Shown here in pieces: positions 33,929-44,133 of a stretch of DNA of 64,000 nucleotides. The stretch's first letter is position 1; each line of letters starts with the position of its first letter. The translations under genes were made by a program, and so were the position numbers. Source of the stretch: Musa acuminata AAA Group. Its lineage: Eukaryota > Streptophyta > Magnoliopsida > Zingiberales > Musaceae. The stretch lies in assembly GCF_036884655.1 (NCBI RefSeq), contig NC_088342.1, positions 17,475,001 through 17,539,000 of the forward strand, given 5' to 3'. Under the pieces are notes generated by a model, which was not told where the DNA came from, ran no database searches, and saw nothing but the letters and a program-made list of their open reading frames with translations.

Positions 33929-34777
33929 TCATGATTCATCCTTGGTTGCCTTCCTCTTTTTTGGCCTCTTCCTCCGTTCAAGTTCATTGTTTATTTTAGA
34001 TTTTTGTTTAATAAACTTATTAAGATTTAGTGTTCGAAGTTCAAGTTCATCATTGTCCTCATCACTTGAGGTATCGCTCAAGTGGTATTCATTTGTCCGG
34101 GGTTCCAAATCCTTCCTGTTCTTTGGAAGGTGATTTTGTTCATCATGTTCATCATGTGCATTATGAACCATTTCATATGTCATCAACGAACCAATTAGTT
34201 CTTCAAGTGGTAAGTTGTTTAGGTTTTTAGCTTCTTGTATTGCAGTTACTTTTGAATCCCACTTCTTAGAAAGAGAACGCAAAATCTTGTTTACGAGTTC
34301 AAAATCCGAAAAAGATTTACCAAGAACTCTTAGATTATTGACGACATCCGTGAAACGGGTGTACATGTCGCCTATAGTCTCGCTTGGTTGCATTTGAAAA
34401 AGCTCAAAATCATACAATAAAATGTTAACTTTCGAGTCTTTGACTCTACTAGTTCCCTCGTGCGTGATTTCAAGTGTTCGCCAAATATCAAAAGTCGTTT
34501 CGCACGTTGAAATCCGATTGAACTCATTTTTGTCCAAATCGCAAAATAAGGCATTCATAGCCTTTGCGTTTAAGGAAAAATACTTCTTCTCCAAATCCGA
34601 CCATTCGTTCATCGGTTTAGAGGGAAGTTGAAAATCGTTTTCAATGATATTCCATAAATCCAGATTCATAGAAATCAAAAAAACTCTCATTCGATTTTTC
34701 AAATAAGTGTAGTCCAATCCGTTAAACAACGGTGGACGAACAACCGATAAACCCTCTTGAAAGCCATAAAGAGTCAT
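33929..34777 (-). CDS. gag: element IV Gag, short form without zinc knuckle
   Basis: 282 residues. Copia/SIRE Gag signature from residue 9: GLSVVRPPLFNGLDYTY, then LNAKAMNALF, ITHEGTSRVKDSK, IGDMYTRFTDVVNNL and LPLEELIGSLMTYEM. The C-terminus is basic (NNELERRKRPKKRK) where full-length relatives have a CCHC knuckle, so RNA binding through the knuckle is lost. The frame stops at TGA after ATKDES; the element VI copy reads on as TSKGETANWAL..GFDYK, so this stop is likely a private mutation that trims about 20 residues. The start lies about 35 bp past the primer site. YLKNRMR replaces the usual YWKTRMR, another sign of drift. Particle formation is plausible but unproven. Confidence 0.85.
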   Translation of the reverse strand: MTLYGFQEGLSVVRPPLFNGLDYTYLKNRMRVFLISMNLDLWNIIENDFQLPSKPMNEWSDLEKKYFSLNAKAMNALFCDLDKNEFNRISTCETTFDIWRTLEITHEGTSRVKDSKVNILLYDFELFQMQPSETIGDMYTRFTDVVNNLRVLGKSFSDFELVNKILRSLSKKWDSKVTAIQEAKNLNNLPLEELIGSLMTYEMVHNAHDEHDEQNHLPKNRKDLEPRTNEYHLSDTSSDEDNDELELRTLNLNKFIKQKSKINNELERRKRPKKRKATKDES

Positions 34778-34812
34778 TTCTCTCGGGTGTAAATCTGAAA
34801 TGAGAAATACCG

Positions 34813-34825
34813 GGCTCTGATACCA
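34813..34825 (-). promoter_or_regulatory. primer-binding site of element IV
   Basis: Minus strand TGGTATCAGAGCC, exact initiator Met tRNA complement, two bases from the 5' LTR at 34828. Confidence 0.92.
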
Positions 34826-34827
34826 AT

Positions 34828-35489
34828 TGTTAGGATCGGAGCGGCACTAAGAGGGGGGGGGGGATGAATTAGTGCAGCGGATTAAAACTTCGGTTTTGAT
34901 AAATCTTTCGTACGATGAAATGCAATATCAATGGAAACCGATTTTAGAAGCTTGATAACTTAGAAACGTATGAAAGCGTAGTAACTAAGTAGAGAAGTTA
35001 GCTGTATGTAAATGGCAAGAGTAGGATGCAAACCAGATAACGCAACAGTTTTTAAAGTGGTTCGGTCAAAATGACCTACATCCACTTGCGAAGCCTTCTT
35101 CGAAGAGGCTTCCAACTTCCACTAGCAAATTTCTTGTAGGGGAAGGACTAATACCCCTCTTACAACCTTTACAAGTGGTTCACACTCTTACAATTTTTTT
35201 CAACAAGATGGGAGGAGGTGAACACTTAAGCAATATGAAAAACAAGGCTTGCAAAGACTATTATAAGGCTCTTAACTCAAACTATTGCTTTTCAAAAGGT
35301 TGTTATCTCAACTGAGATTTGAGGGGTATTTATAAGCCTCAAGAGGATTCAAATTTGGGCTCCAAAATTTGAATTCTCTTTGGTTCCCGATGCTAGCGGT
35401 GCCACCGCCCAGCTCTCGGGTGCTGGGCGGTGCCACCGCCCAGCCCAAGCGGTGCCACCGCTTGGCTCTCTGGTTCTAGGCGGTGCCAC
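34828..35489 (-). repeat. element IV 5' LTR, part 1
   Basis: G-tract hairpin, R/U5, TATA (minus) at 35327-35334 and the first palindromes; interrupted inside a GGCGGTGCCAC palindrome by element V. GCCAC at 35485-35489 is the target duplication. Confidence 0.9.
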
Positions 35490-37248
35490 TATTGAATCTC
35501 GGATTTTGATGATGAAGTCAATTGTCATTTGTTATCTAATCCATATGTTGAGATAAGTGTGCAGGATTAACTATGATAAAAGTAAGACATGCAGCAGGAG
35601 TTGCGCTGGAGTCAAGACAATGATCACGTTCGGAGTTCGAGAGTTCGACAGAAGTTCGGACAGTCGTCGGAGGTTCCGCAGGAACAGATCTGAGAAGTCC
35701 ATGAGCTTGCCAAAGAAGCTCGTCGGAACTCGCCAAGTGGATCATCGCAAGTCCAGGAGTTTGCCGGAAGTCCGCAGGAGCATCACCGAGGGTTCATCGG
35801 ATGATCGACGGAAGTTCGCCGGAAGCTCACCGGAAGAAGCGATTGACGCACCGGAGCAAGTTGCAGTAAATGTCTTAGAGACTGTCGTAGTTAGCACAAT
35901 GATTAAGTTGGAAATGGGAGGTGATCCCATTAACTTAATCTTGGGGCAATTGGGCACTTGAAAAACCTAAATTGGGCCGAATGGATCAACCCATTCGGAC
36001 CCTGATTTTTGCCAAGCGGTTGAACCGCCCAAGGCAGGAGGTTGCACCGCCTGGGCTCAGTCTCTGAGCGAGACTGGGAGGTGCAACCGCTCCAGCTAGG
36101 CGGTGGCACCGCCTGGGCTCAATCTCTGAGCGAGACTGGGCGGTGCAACCTCCCCTGACAGAAGGTGGCACCGCTTGGGCTCGGTCTCCGAGCACTGGCT
36201 GAGCGGTGCGACCGCCTCAGTCAGGAGGTTGCACCGCCTGAGCTCGGTCTTCGAGCTTTGGCAGGAGGTGCAACCGCCCCTGACAGGAGGTGGCACCGCC
36301 TAGAGGCTCAGTCTTCGAGCTCTGCCAGGCGGTGCAACCGCTCTAGTCAGGAGGTGCAATCGCCTGATCCCGGAATTCCGGGAATTGACAGTTTTGAGCT
36401 CCAAATTTGAACTAGGTTGGGGTCTATAAATACCCCACCCATTCAGCACTGAAAGGATACAGAATACACTCTGAAATCTTGATCTTGTTTTGTGATTTTT
36501 AGAGCTCAAAATTGTTGTAATGGCCAAAAGTCCTTCTCCCTCTTTTCTTCCAAGTTCTGAGCTGTAAAGAGAGGAGAGGAGAGAAAATTCTGTAAGGGTT
36601 GTCTCCTAAGCCCGTCAAAAGGAGTGAAATTATAAAAGGGTGGTTGGCCTTCGCCTATTGAAGGAAGGCCTCTAGTTGACGTCGGTGACCTCGTCGGTGG
36701 AGGAAGCCAAAAGTGGAGTAGGTCAAGATTGGCCGAACCACTCTAAATCTCGGTTTGCATTTACTTTGAGCATTTTACCTTTACTGCAAACCTCCTCTAA
36801 AGCTTACTGCTTTCTACGAATATACGATCGGGTTTCAGCTTTGCACTTTCCGAATCAACGTTTAGACGTAAATCTGTTTTTTCGTACGATCATCATATTT
36901 CAGTTTGCGTTTACGTTTTGATTTCTATCTTAACTGCAAACTGCCTTAATATCCTTGCTTAATCTGCATCTCTCATAATCAAGTGATTTACGAATCAGCA
37001 TTTAGACGTAAATCAGTTTCTTCGTACAAACGTCATATTTTAGTTTGCGCTCGTATGCTGGTTTTCATCATAACTGCAAACTGCCTTCATAGATTGACTT
37101 TAACGTCATCTAGCTTGATTTTAAGTTAAAGTAATCTTAGAATCGGCTTTCACACCGAAATCATTTTTATCGTTCGAACGTTTTTATCGTCGAAAGATTT
37201 TCGCTACACTAATTCACCCCCCCCCTCTTAGTGCTCTTGATCCTAACA
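35490..37248 (+). repeat. element V 5' LTR
   Basis: Starts TATTGAATCTCGG (TG to TA), U3 with CGGAAG-rich stretch 35630-35860, palindrome array of GGCGGTTGCACC/GGTGCAACCGCC type 36013-36370, TATA box at 36425-36432, C-tract hairpin near 37206-37233, end CCTAACA. Confidence 0.92.
36425..36432 (+). promoter_or_regulatory. TATA box of element V 5' LTR
   Basis: TATAAATACCCC following the palindrome array, same context as in the other LTRs; the 3' LTR has it at about 43307-43314. Confidence 0.75.
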
Positions 37249-37250
37249 AT

Positions 37251-37262
37251 TGGTATCAGAGC
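37251..37262 (+). promoter_or_regulatory. primer-binding site of element V
   Basis: TGGTATCAGAGC, initiator Met tRNA complement, two bases after the 5' LTR. Confidence 0.93.
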
Positions 37263-37298
37263 GGGGTTAACTCTCAAACGGATTAAAACCCAAGAGAG

Positions 37299-38882
37299 AT
37301 GGCATACGCCGGAAACCAAGAGGGCCACTCTATTACACGTCCACCCATGTTCAATGGGACGAACTACACCTATTGGAAGACCCGAATGAGGATTTTTCTT
37401 ATTTCTATGGATTTTGAACTTTGGAATCTCGTCGAAAATGGATTTTCGAAGTCTTCTCTTCCAATGATCGATTGGAATGAATTGGAGAAGAAGGCTTTCG
37501 CTCTTAATGCAAAGGCTATGAATGCCTTATTTTGTGCACTTGATAAAAACGAGTTCAACCGTGTTTCGGTTTGTGAAACCGCATTTGATATTTGGCACAC
37601 ACTCGAAGTGACTCACGAAGGCACAAGTAGAGTGAAAGAGTCAAAAATCAACCTTTTGTTATACTCTTTCGAACTTTTCCGGATGAAACTGAGTGAGACT
37701 ATTGGCGACATGTTTACCCGTTTCACGGATGTCGTCAACGGTCTAAAAGGACTCGAAAAAAGTTTTTCGGATTTTGAGCTCGTAAATAAGATTCTAAGAT
37801 CCCTTCCTAAGAGTTGGGATCCTAAAGTCACTGCTATTCAAGAGGCGAAAGATCTAAACAACTTTCCTCTTGAAGAACTAATCGGATCATTAATGACCTA
37901 CGAGATGACTTGCAAAGCTCATGAAGAGCAAGAAGACATCCTTCCAAAGAACAGGAAGGATATGGCACTTAAAATTTCAGAAGACCACTTGAGAGAAAAC
38001 TCAAGTGATGAGGACTGTGACGATGACTTGGCACTTCTAACAAGAAAATTTAAAAAATTCATTAAAAGAAACAAGTTTAAGAATGAAACAAAAAATAAAT
38101 TTGAACCCAAGAAGGACCAAGTTATTTGCTATGAGTGCAAGAAGTTGGGACACTATAAGAGTGATTGTCCCCAAGTCAAGAAGAGAACATCAAAGAAGAA
38201 GACGCTCAAAGCAACATGGGATGACTCGAGCACGTCCGAAGAAGAGGAGTCCAACACTGAGCATGTTGCTCATTACGCCTTAATGGCCATCGGAGAGGAG
38301 GTAACGAATTTAATAGATGCATATTTATCATTTGATGAATTATTAAATGCCTTTCATGACTTATTTGATGAATGCAAGATTATTAGTAGAAAATATAAAT
38401 TGCTAAAAAAGGAGCATGATAATCTTACTTGTAATTTTGATAAGTTAAAAACTGAATATCATGATAGTTTAAGTTCATGCACAAAATGCCATGATCTAGA
38501 AACTCTCCAAAAGGAAAACTTGCTACTTAAGGACACCTTGAAGAAGTTCGAGGTTGGTAGCAAGTCATTGAACATGATCATTGCAAACAAGGGTCACGTT
38601 CCCAAAAGAAGTGGAATCGGATTTGTGAGAAGTCCTCACCAAAATCCAACCACCTTCATAAAAGGCCCCATCTTACATGTTCGACACCAAAGCAAATGCA
38701 ACTTTTGTTGCAAACTTGGACACAAAACGCATAATTGTCCATTCAAGAAAATTAGTCCAAACAAATTAATTTGGGTTCCTAAAGGAACCATGATAAATTC
38801 TATGCAACATGATAAACAATGTAGATCTATTTTTGAGGCACCAAAAAGCAAATGGATACCTAAAAATCATCCTTTCCTGTAA
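37299..38882 (+). CDS. gag: element V Gag, full-length with two CCHC knuckles
   Basis: 527 residues, same length as in element II and uninterrupted. N-terminal Gag signature RPPMFNGTNYTYWKTRMR; central IGDMFTRFTDVVNGL; FPLEELIGSLMTYEM near residue 200. First knuckle CYECKKLGHYKSDC at about residues 277-290; second, complete CNFCCKLGHKTHNC at about 467-480, in contrast to the mutated one of element II. A Leu-rich heptad-like stretch lies between the knuckles. Gag would assemble the particle and bind RNA. It starts 36 bp after the primer site and ends in TAA; no pol frame follows, unlike element II. This is the best-preserved Gag in the window and a candidate helper for gag-short relatives. Confidence 0.93.
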   Translation: MAYAGNQEGHSITRPPMFNGTNYTYWKTRMRIFLISMDFELWNLVENGFSKSSLPMIDWNELEKKAFALNAKAMNALFCALDKNEFNRVSVCETAFDIWHTLEVTHEGTSRVKESKINLLLYSFELFRMKLSETIGDMFTRFTDVVNGLKGLEKSFSDFELVNKILRSLPKSWDPKVTAIQEAKDLNNFPLEELIGSLMTYEMTCKAHEEQEDILPKNRKDMALKISEDHLRENSSDEDCDDDLALLTRKFKKFIKRNKFKNETKNKFEPKKDQVICYECKKLGHYKSDCPQVKKRTSKKKTLKATWDDSSTSEEEESNTEHVAHYALMAIGEEVTNLIDAYLSFDELLNAFHDLFDECKIISRKYKLLKKEHDNLTCNFDKLKTEYHDSLSSCTKCHDLETLQKENLLLKDTLKKFEVGSKSLNMIIANKGHVPKRSGIGFVRSPHQNPTTFIKGPILHVRHQSKCNFCCKLGHKTHNCPFKKISPNKLIWVPKGTMINSMQHDKQCRSIFEAPKSKWIPKNHPFL

Positions 38883-39758
38883 AGACATAAAAAAATTATA
38901 AGCTGGAGCAAGAAATAATATCCTGCTCCTTTGATTCTCGATATTCATGACCCGAGATCCAAATAGAACTCGCGATGCTCTCTAGCCTAAATAACAGATG
39001 AAGATTAGAAATTTAAAATCACAAATGCGATTTAGATTCAAACCTATCTGATTTCTCAGAATTGGAAACCCATGATTCTCAATTCACATGTCCTCTAGAT
39101 TTTCGAGCCCATCGATTTTATCCGTTCGTAACTTTCGAATCCAACTCTACATCATGAACTGACTAAGTTTGTCATGAACTTACAAGGCTTACCAACTTGA
39201 ACAAGCTGTCACAAACATGTGTACGACATTGAGAGTATGCACGTCAAAAGATCTATCTTGATCGTGCAAAAGTTCTTATCTTAAAATGAAAACTCTTACG
39301 TAATTACGTAAGTAAAGTTGATTGCTCTGAATGAAAAGTCTTCTCAAGTCAAAAACTCTCACATCAGATCACACTACAGTCAAAACAAGTGCTCACCGCC
39401 TGCAGGCGGTGGCACCGCCCCAGCTGGAGGTAGCACCTCCGACTGTCACGTGTTGCAAGCGGTTGCACCGCCCCAGCCAGAGGTGCAACCGCCCGCAACT
39501 CTACCCCTTTTTAACCCGAGCTAGGGTCGGCGGTGGAACCGACCCCAACTCACTCCTTTCCCCTCTTTACTCTTCCAAAGCTTCTCCACATCAATTTCTC
39601 CCCTCATAGCATACCAAATACTCCTCATTTTGAAGCAAAAGATCAACAATCTTTCCCCCTCTTGAAGATCTCACTAAGGTATTCTCTAAGAAGCCCTTAA
39701 ATTCTATTTTTGATTCATTTACTCTTGCTCATTACTATCCTCCTAAACAGAAGTAGTT
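38883..39758 (+). other. element V spacer between gag and env-like ORF, with GC palindromes
   Basis: Non-coding. At 39403-39540 it carries GGCGGTGGCACCGCC, GCGGTTGCACCGCC and related half-sites like those placed upstream of TATA boxes in the LTRs, then a pyrimidine-rich leader up to the Met at 39759. No protease or integrase similarity was found where pol should start. It may be a leader or promoter brought in together with the downstream ORF. Confidence 0.65.
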
Positions 39759-40862
39759 ATGGGGTCTAGAAGATCCTCAAGGGACAAAGGGAAGAGGAGA
39801 TTAGTGGAAGATTTTGATCTTACCCTTTTCGATTCAAAATAACATGCTGAAAAGTTTTCATCTTTCGAACTTAGGAGTGTCAATAAGGGAAAACATGTTG
39901 ACTTAAATGAACTAAGAGACTTAGAGACAATCCAATGGTTTGCAAACTTAGATCTACTCCCTATTTTACAAATTAATGAACCCATCTATCCAAGACTTGT
40001 TAGATTGTTTTACAACAACATACAAGTAGATGAAGAAGAAAGAATGTCTACCTATCTCTTAGGACAACACATCTCTATTACGGAAAAATTCATTTGCGAC
40101 ATGATAGACATTCCCATAAAAAGTAGAGGACTTTACTTTAGAGGATCATGGGATGATGAAACTGTTGGGACAACATATGTTGAAGCCTTAGGAACTATTT
40201 TCGCCAATCCCAACTTAACATTTGTTACTAAAAGTTGTGAACATCTACTGCCACTAAACACTAAGGTACATCATCATATCCTAACTAGCATCATTCTCCC
40301 TAAACAATACCATCATGATGAAGTAAGCCAATTAGAATTAGGAACTATGTATTTGATCATGAAAGAACATAACATCTGTCTTGGCTACCTTATCCAGCAA
40401 AACATGTTAGAACTATCTAAGAAAGACATGATGCTTCCATATGGTGGTAGAATCACTAGAATACTGAAAGCCTACGATATTCTAATACCACCGGAAGAAG
40501 AAGTAATAAAAGTAGATAGGTTTAGCATAATAAATAAAAATCTACTTCACCGATTAAGATGTGTTTATAGAAACGGTAACTAGGTTAGAATGCCTAGAAG
40601 AACCGATCCCCCTCAACCTGAACCAGAACCGGAAACACCAGTCTTTAGGGGTACTCAATCTCCTCCGATCTGTCCCTTTGAGGAAACACATTCATTTGAG
40701 CCAGCTCATACATCATCTGTTAAAGATATTGGGATTCAGATGGACCGATTTGAACAAGAACGACTTGAACATCGATAAGATCAAATCCTATCTGAGCTGC
40801 AGCAAATTCATCGACAATTTGACTCTTTATTTAGGCATTTTAATTTTCCACCTCCTGAATGA
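39759..40862 (+). pseudogene. element V env-like / plant transposon-protein-domain ORF, broken
   Basis: A single frame from Met 39759 to the stop at 40860, about 367 codons, interrupted by stops at 39840 (TAA), 40581 (TAG) and 40776 (TAA). The N-terminus is basic (GSRRSSRDKGKRR). The central 192-codon open part contains YPRLVRLFYNNIQV, STYLLGQHISITEKFI, HHHILTSIILPKQYHHDEVS and LPYGGRITRILKAY. These fit the conserved layout of the domain called putative plant transposon protein, which is also present in the env-like third ORF of some SIRE-type elements (recalled, not searched). The tail is Pro/Glu-rich (PPQPEPEPE) with a Gln-rich end. No membrane segment is obvious. In SIRE elements an env-like ORF normally follows pol; here it precedes the pol remnant. 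Its role is unknown. Confidence 0.7.
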
Positions 40863-41117
40863 GCTTGTATGTGTATTGTAAACTCTTTATGTTACTCACT
40901 ATGATCACAATGCCTTGTGCCTTGATCCTTGATCTGGTTACCTGATGTATTTATTTGTGAGCGGAGTTACAAACATCACTTATTGTTTAATCTCGTTACT
41001 CACTGTCGGATTTTACATCGAAACTAAATTTTTTTTTTTAAAACTTTGTGCCTTGGTATTCATGATAAATATGATTTTTGAAAATGATATACCAATGCAG
41101 TTGATGCGTCATGTTAT

Positions 41118-41219
41118 ATTAAATATCAACTAGCTGATATCTTTACAAAACCTCTAAGTGAACAACAATTTGATTTCATAAGAAGAGAGTTAGGAATGTT
41201 GATGTGTCCGAGTACATAA
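41118..41219 (+). pseudogene. pol: element V remnant of pol 3' end (RNase H tail)
   Basis: Frame reads IKYQLADIFTKPLSEQQFDF then IRRELGMLMCP to a TAA stop. It matches the last ~34 codons of pol in element II (QLADIFTKPLSEEQFDF), so this marks the original 3' end of pol. Everything upstream to the gag stop is deleted or replaced. The segment 40863-41117 before it is non-coding and contains a T-run at about 41031-41040. Confidence 0.9.
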
Positions 41220-42371
41220 ACTAGTTAAAATTATCCTTCGGACTTTATTGAATGATCAAATCACTTGACTACCGTTACATGCCTAAATAACATATTGGAG
41301 ATTATGTGTTGAATACAAAAATTTCCATAACATAAGCATGTTTTGTCTTCATGATGGTATTTGAAAATCTATAGCATAGTCTTGTCCGAATGCATGAAAG
41401 TGTTCATTTCATGTGTAAATTCGCTTAACAATTGGTATCCTAAAAATCGAATTTTCTCATACACTTATATGTGAAAAATATTTTTCTGAAATGGATTTGA
41501 TGAAATGATTCCTACTTATGAATTCTATCTTGAAATATGAATGATAGTGCTTTTACTTGCAATGATTTGCTTCACATACATATCTTGATACCTGAACCAT
41601 GATCGGTTTTAACTTCACTTAGTTTAAATTCACAAATAGCTGGTATCACAAATGGCCTTCCTCCTTCATGCAAAAAGATTCTAACAAATAAAAAGGAAGA
41701 AGTATTCAAAGTGATCTACATATCATGTATAATTGATTTCCTATCATTGAAAAATAACATGAACCGAGTAAAGGCATGAACAATTATTACACTGATGCTT
41801 AAAATTTGCTTATATTGTTCTCCTGGTATCACAATTATCATACTTTTTGTTGATGATAAGGGGGAGAAATATATGAGTATTAATGCCATGCTTGCATCAC
41901 CAAGAGACGCCATGATTGCTATAATTTGCATTATGCCTTGTTTGCATCATGTCAAGATATCAAACAAAAAACTTGCATCGTAATTTTATGTATTGATATC
42001 TTACCATGTGATAATTGCTAAAACATCATTTGGAATGTGTGCATCATGTAATGATATCAAAATCTTACTTCGCAGGTTTACATGTTGATATCTTACAATA
42101 TGATGAATTGCTACTATTACAATCATTCAAACTTGAAATGTAAAATTTGAAAATGAATGTCAAGCCTTGACATCATCTTCAGAGAGATACATCATGATGG
42201 GAATCATGATGGGAGAATTGATAAGTTTAAATGATTTTAACTTATCAATATGTCTCTTGAATTCAAAGGTTTTGAATTCAAGAAAGACTTATCTCAAGTA
42301 TAGCATATAGACAGGGGGAGTTAAGGTTAACTCCATTATCAATTGATTGTCATCATCAAAAAGGGGGAGAT
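41220..42371 (+). other. element V 3' untranslated region and polypurine tract
   Basis: AT-rich. A polypurine-like module TTTTTGTTGATGATAAGGGGGAGAAAT lies at about 41843-41870, the dyad GGAGTTAA..TTAACTCC near 42317-42334, and the polypurine tract AAAAAGGGGGAGAT at 42358-42371 directly before LTR start 42372. Confidence 0.85.
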
Positions 42372-44128
42372 TGTTGAATCACGGATTTTGATGATGAAGT
42401 CAATTGTCATTTGTTATCTAATCCATATGTTGAGATAAGTGTATAGGATTAACTACAATAAAAGTAAGACATGCAGCAGGAGTTGCGCCGGAGTCAAGAC
42501 AATGATCACGTTGGGAGTTCGAGAGTTCGACGGAAGTTCGGACAGTCGTCGGAGGTTCTGCAGGAACAGATCCGAGAAGTCCATGAACTTGCCAAAGAAG
42601 CTCGTCGAAACTCGCCAAGTGGATCGTCGCAAGTCTAGGAGTTTGCCGGAAGTCTGCAGGAGCATCACCGAGGGTTCATCGGATGATCGACGGAAGTTCG
42701 CCGGAAGCTCGCCGGAAGAAGCGATTGACGCACCGGAGCAAGTTGTAGTAAATGTCTTAGGGAATGTCGTAGTTAGCATAATGATTAAGTTGGAAATGGG
42801 AGGTGATCCCATTAACTTAATCTTGGGGCAATTGGGCCCCTGAAAAACCCAAATTGGGCCAAATGGATCAACCCATTCGGACCCTGATTTCTGCTAGGCG
42901 GTTGAACCGCCCAAGGCAGGAGGTTGCACCGCATGGGCTCAGTCTCCGAGCGAGACTGGGAGGTGCAACCGCTCCAGCCAGGCGGTGGCACCGCCTGGGC
43001 TCAGTCTCCGAGCGAGACTGGGCGGTGCAACCTCCCCTGACAGGAGGTGGCACCGCCTGGGCTCGGTCTCCGAGCACTGGTTGAGCGGTGCAACCGCCTC
43101 AGTCAGGAGTTTGCATCGCCTGAGCTCGGTCTTCGAGCTCTGGCAGGAGGTGCAACCGCCCCTGACAGGAGGTGGCACCGCCCAGAGGCTCAGTCTTTGA
43201 GCTCTGCCAGGCGGTGCAACCGCTCCAGTCAGGAGGTGCAACCGCCTGATCTCGGAATTCCGGGAATTGACAGGTTTGAGCTCCAAATTTGAACTGGGTT
43301 GGGGCCTATAAATACCCCACCCATTCAGCACTGAAAGGACACATAATACACTCCAAAATCTTGATCTTGTTCTGTGATTTTTAGAGCTCAAAATTGTTGT
43401 AAAGGCCAAAAGTCCTTCTCCCTCTTTTCCTCCAAGTTCTGAGCTGTAAAGAGAGGAGAGGAGAGAAAATTCTGTAAGGGTTGTCTCCTAAGCCTGTCAA
43501 AAGGAGTGAAATTGTAAAAGGGTGGTTGGCCTTCGCCTATTGAAGGAAGGCCTCTAGTTGACATCGGTGACCTCGTCGGTGGAGGAAGCCAAAAGTGGAG
43601 TAGGTCAAGATTGGCCGAACCACACTAAATCTCGGTTTGCATTTACTTTGAGCATTTTACCTTTACTGCAAACCTCCTCTAAAGCTTACTGCTTTCTGCC
43701 AATATACGAACGGGTTTCAGCTTTGCACTTTCCGAATCAATGTTTAGACGTAAATCTGTTTTTTCGTACGATCATCATATTTCAGTTTGCGTTTACGTTT
43801 TAATTTGTATCTTAACTGCAAACTGCCTTAATATCCTTGCTTAATCTGCATCTCGCCTAACCAAGTGATTTACGAATCAGCATTTAGACGTAAATCAGTT
43901 TCTTCGTACAAACGTCATATTTCAGTTTGCGCTCGTATGTTGGTTTTCATCATAACTGCAAACTACCTTCATAGATTGACTTTAACGTCATCTAGCTTGA
44001 TCTTAAGTTAAAGTAATCTTAGAATCGGCTTTCACACCGAAATCGTTTTTATCGTTCGAACGTTTATATCGTCGAAAGATTTCTGCTGCACTAATTCACC
44101 CCCCCTCTTAGTGCTCTTGATCCTAACA
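42372..44128 (+). repeat. element V 3' LTR
   Basis: 1757 bp with intact TGTTGAATC start and CCTAACA end; palindrome array about 42895-43255; TATA near 43307; C-tract hairpin near 44089-44113 with a short C-run. Confidence 0.92.
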
Positions 44129-44133
44129 GCCAC

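Larger units (their letters stand above)
35490..44128 (+). mobile_element. element V: copia LTR retrotransposon with gag and env-like ORF, pol replaced
   Basis: 8639 bp, plus orientation, TSD GCCAC at 35485-35489 and 44129-44133. LTRs 35490-37248 (1759 bp) and 42372-44128 (1757 bp) differ at several per cent in the stretches compared. Order inside: primer site, full-length gag, 0.9-kb spacer with GC palindromes, broken env-like ORF, 34-codon remnant of the pol 3' end, 3' UTR, polypurine tract. Integrase, RT and nearly all RNase H are gone. Confidence 0.92.

Noticed and set aside
38883..39758. Protease or integrase coding sequence after gag in element V
   Set aside because: No LDSG, HHCC, D-D-E or frame continuity; the region is non-coding.
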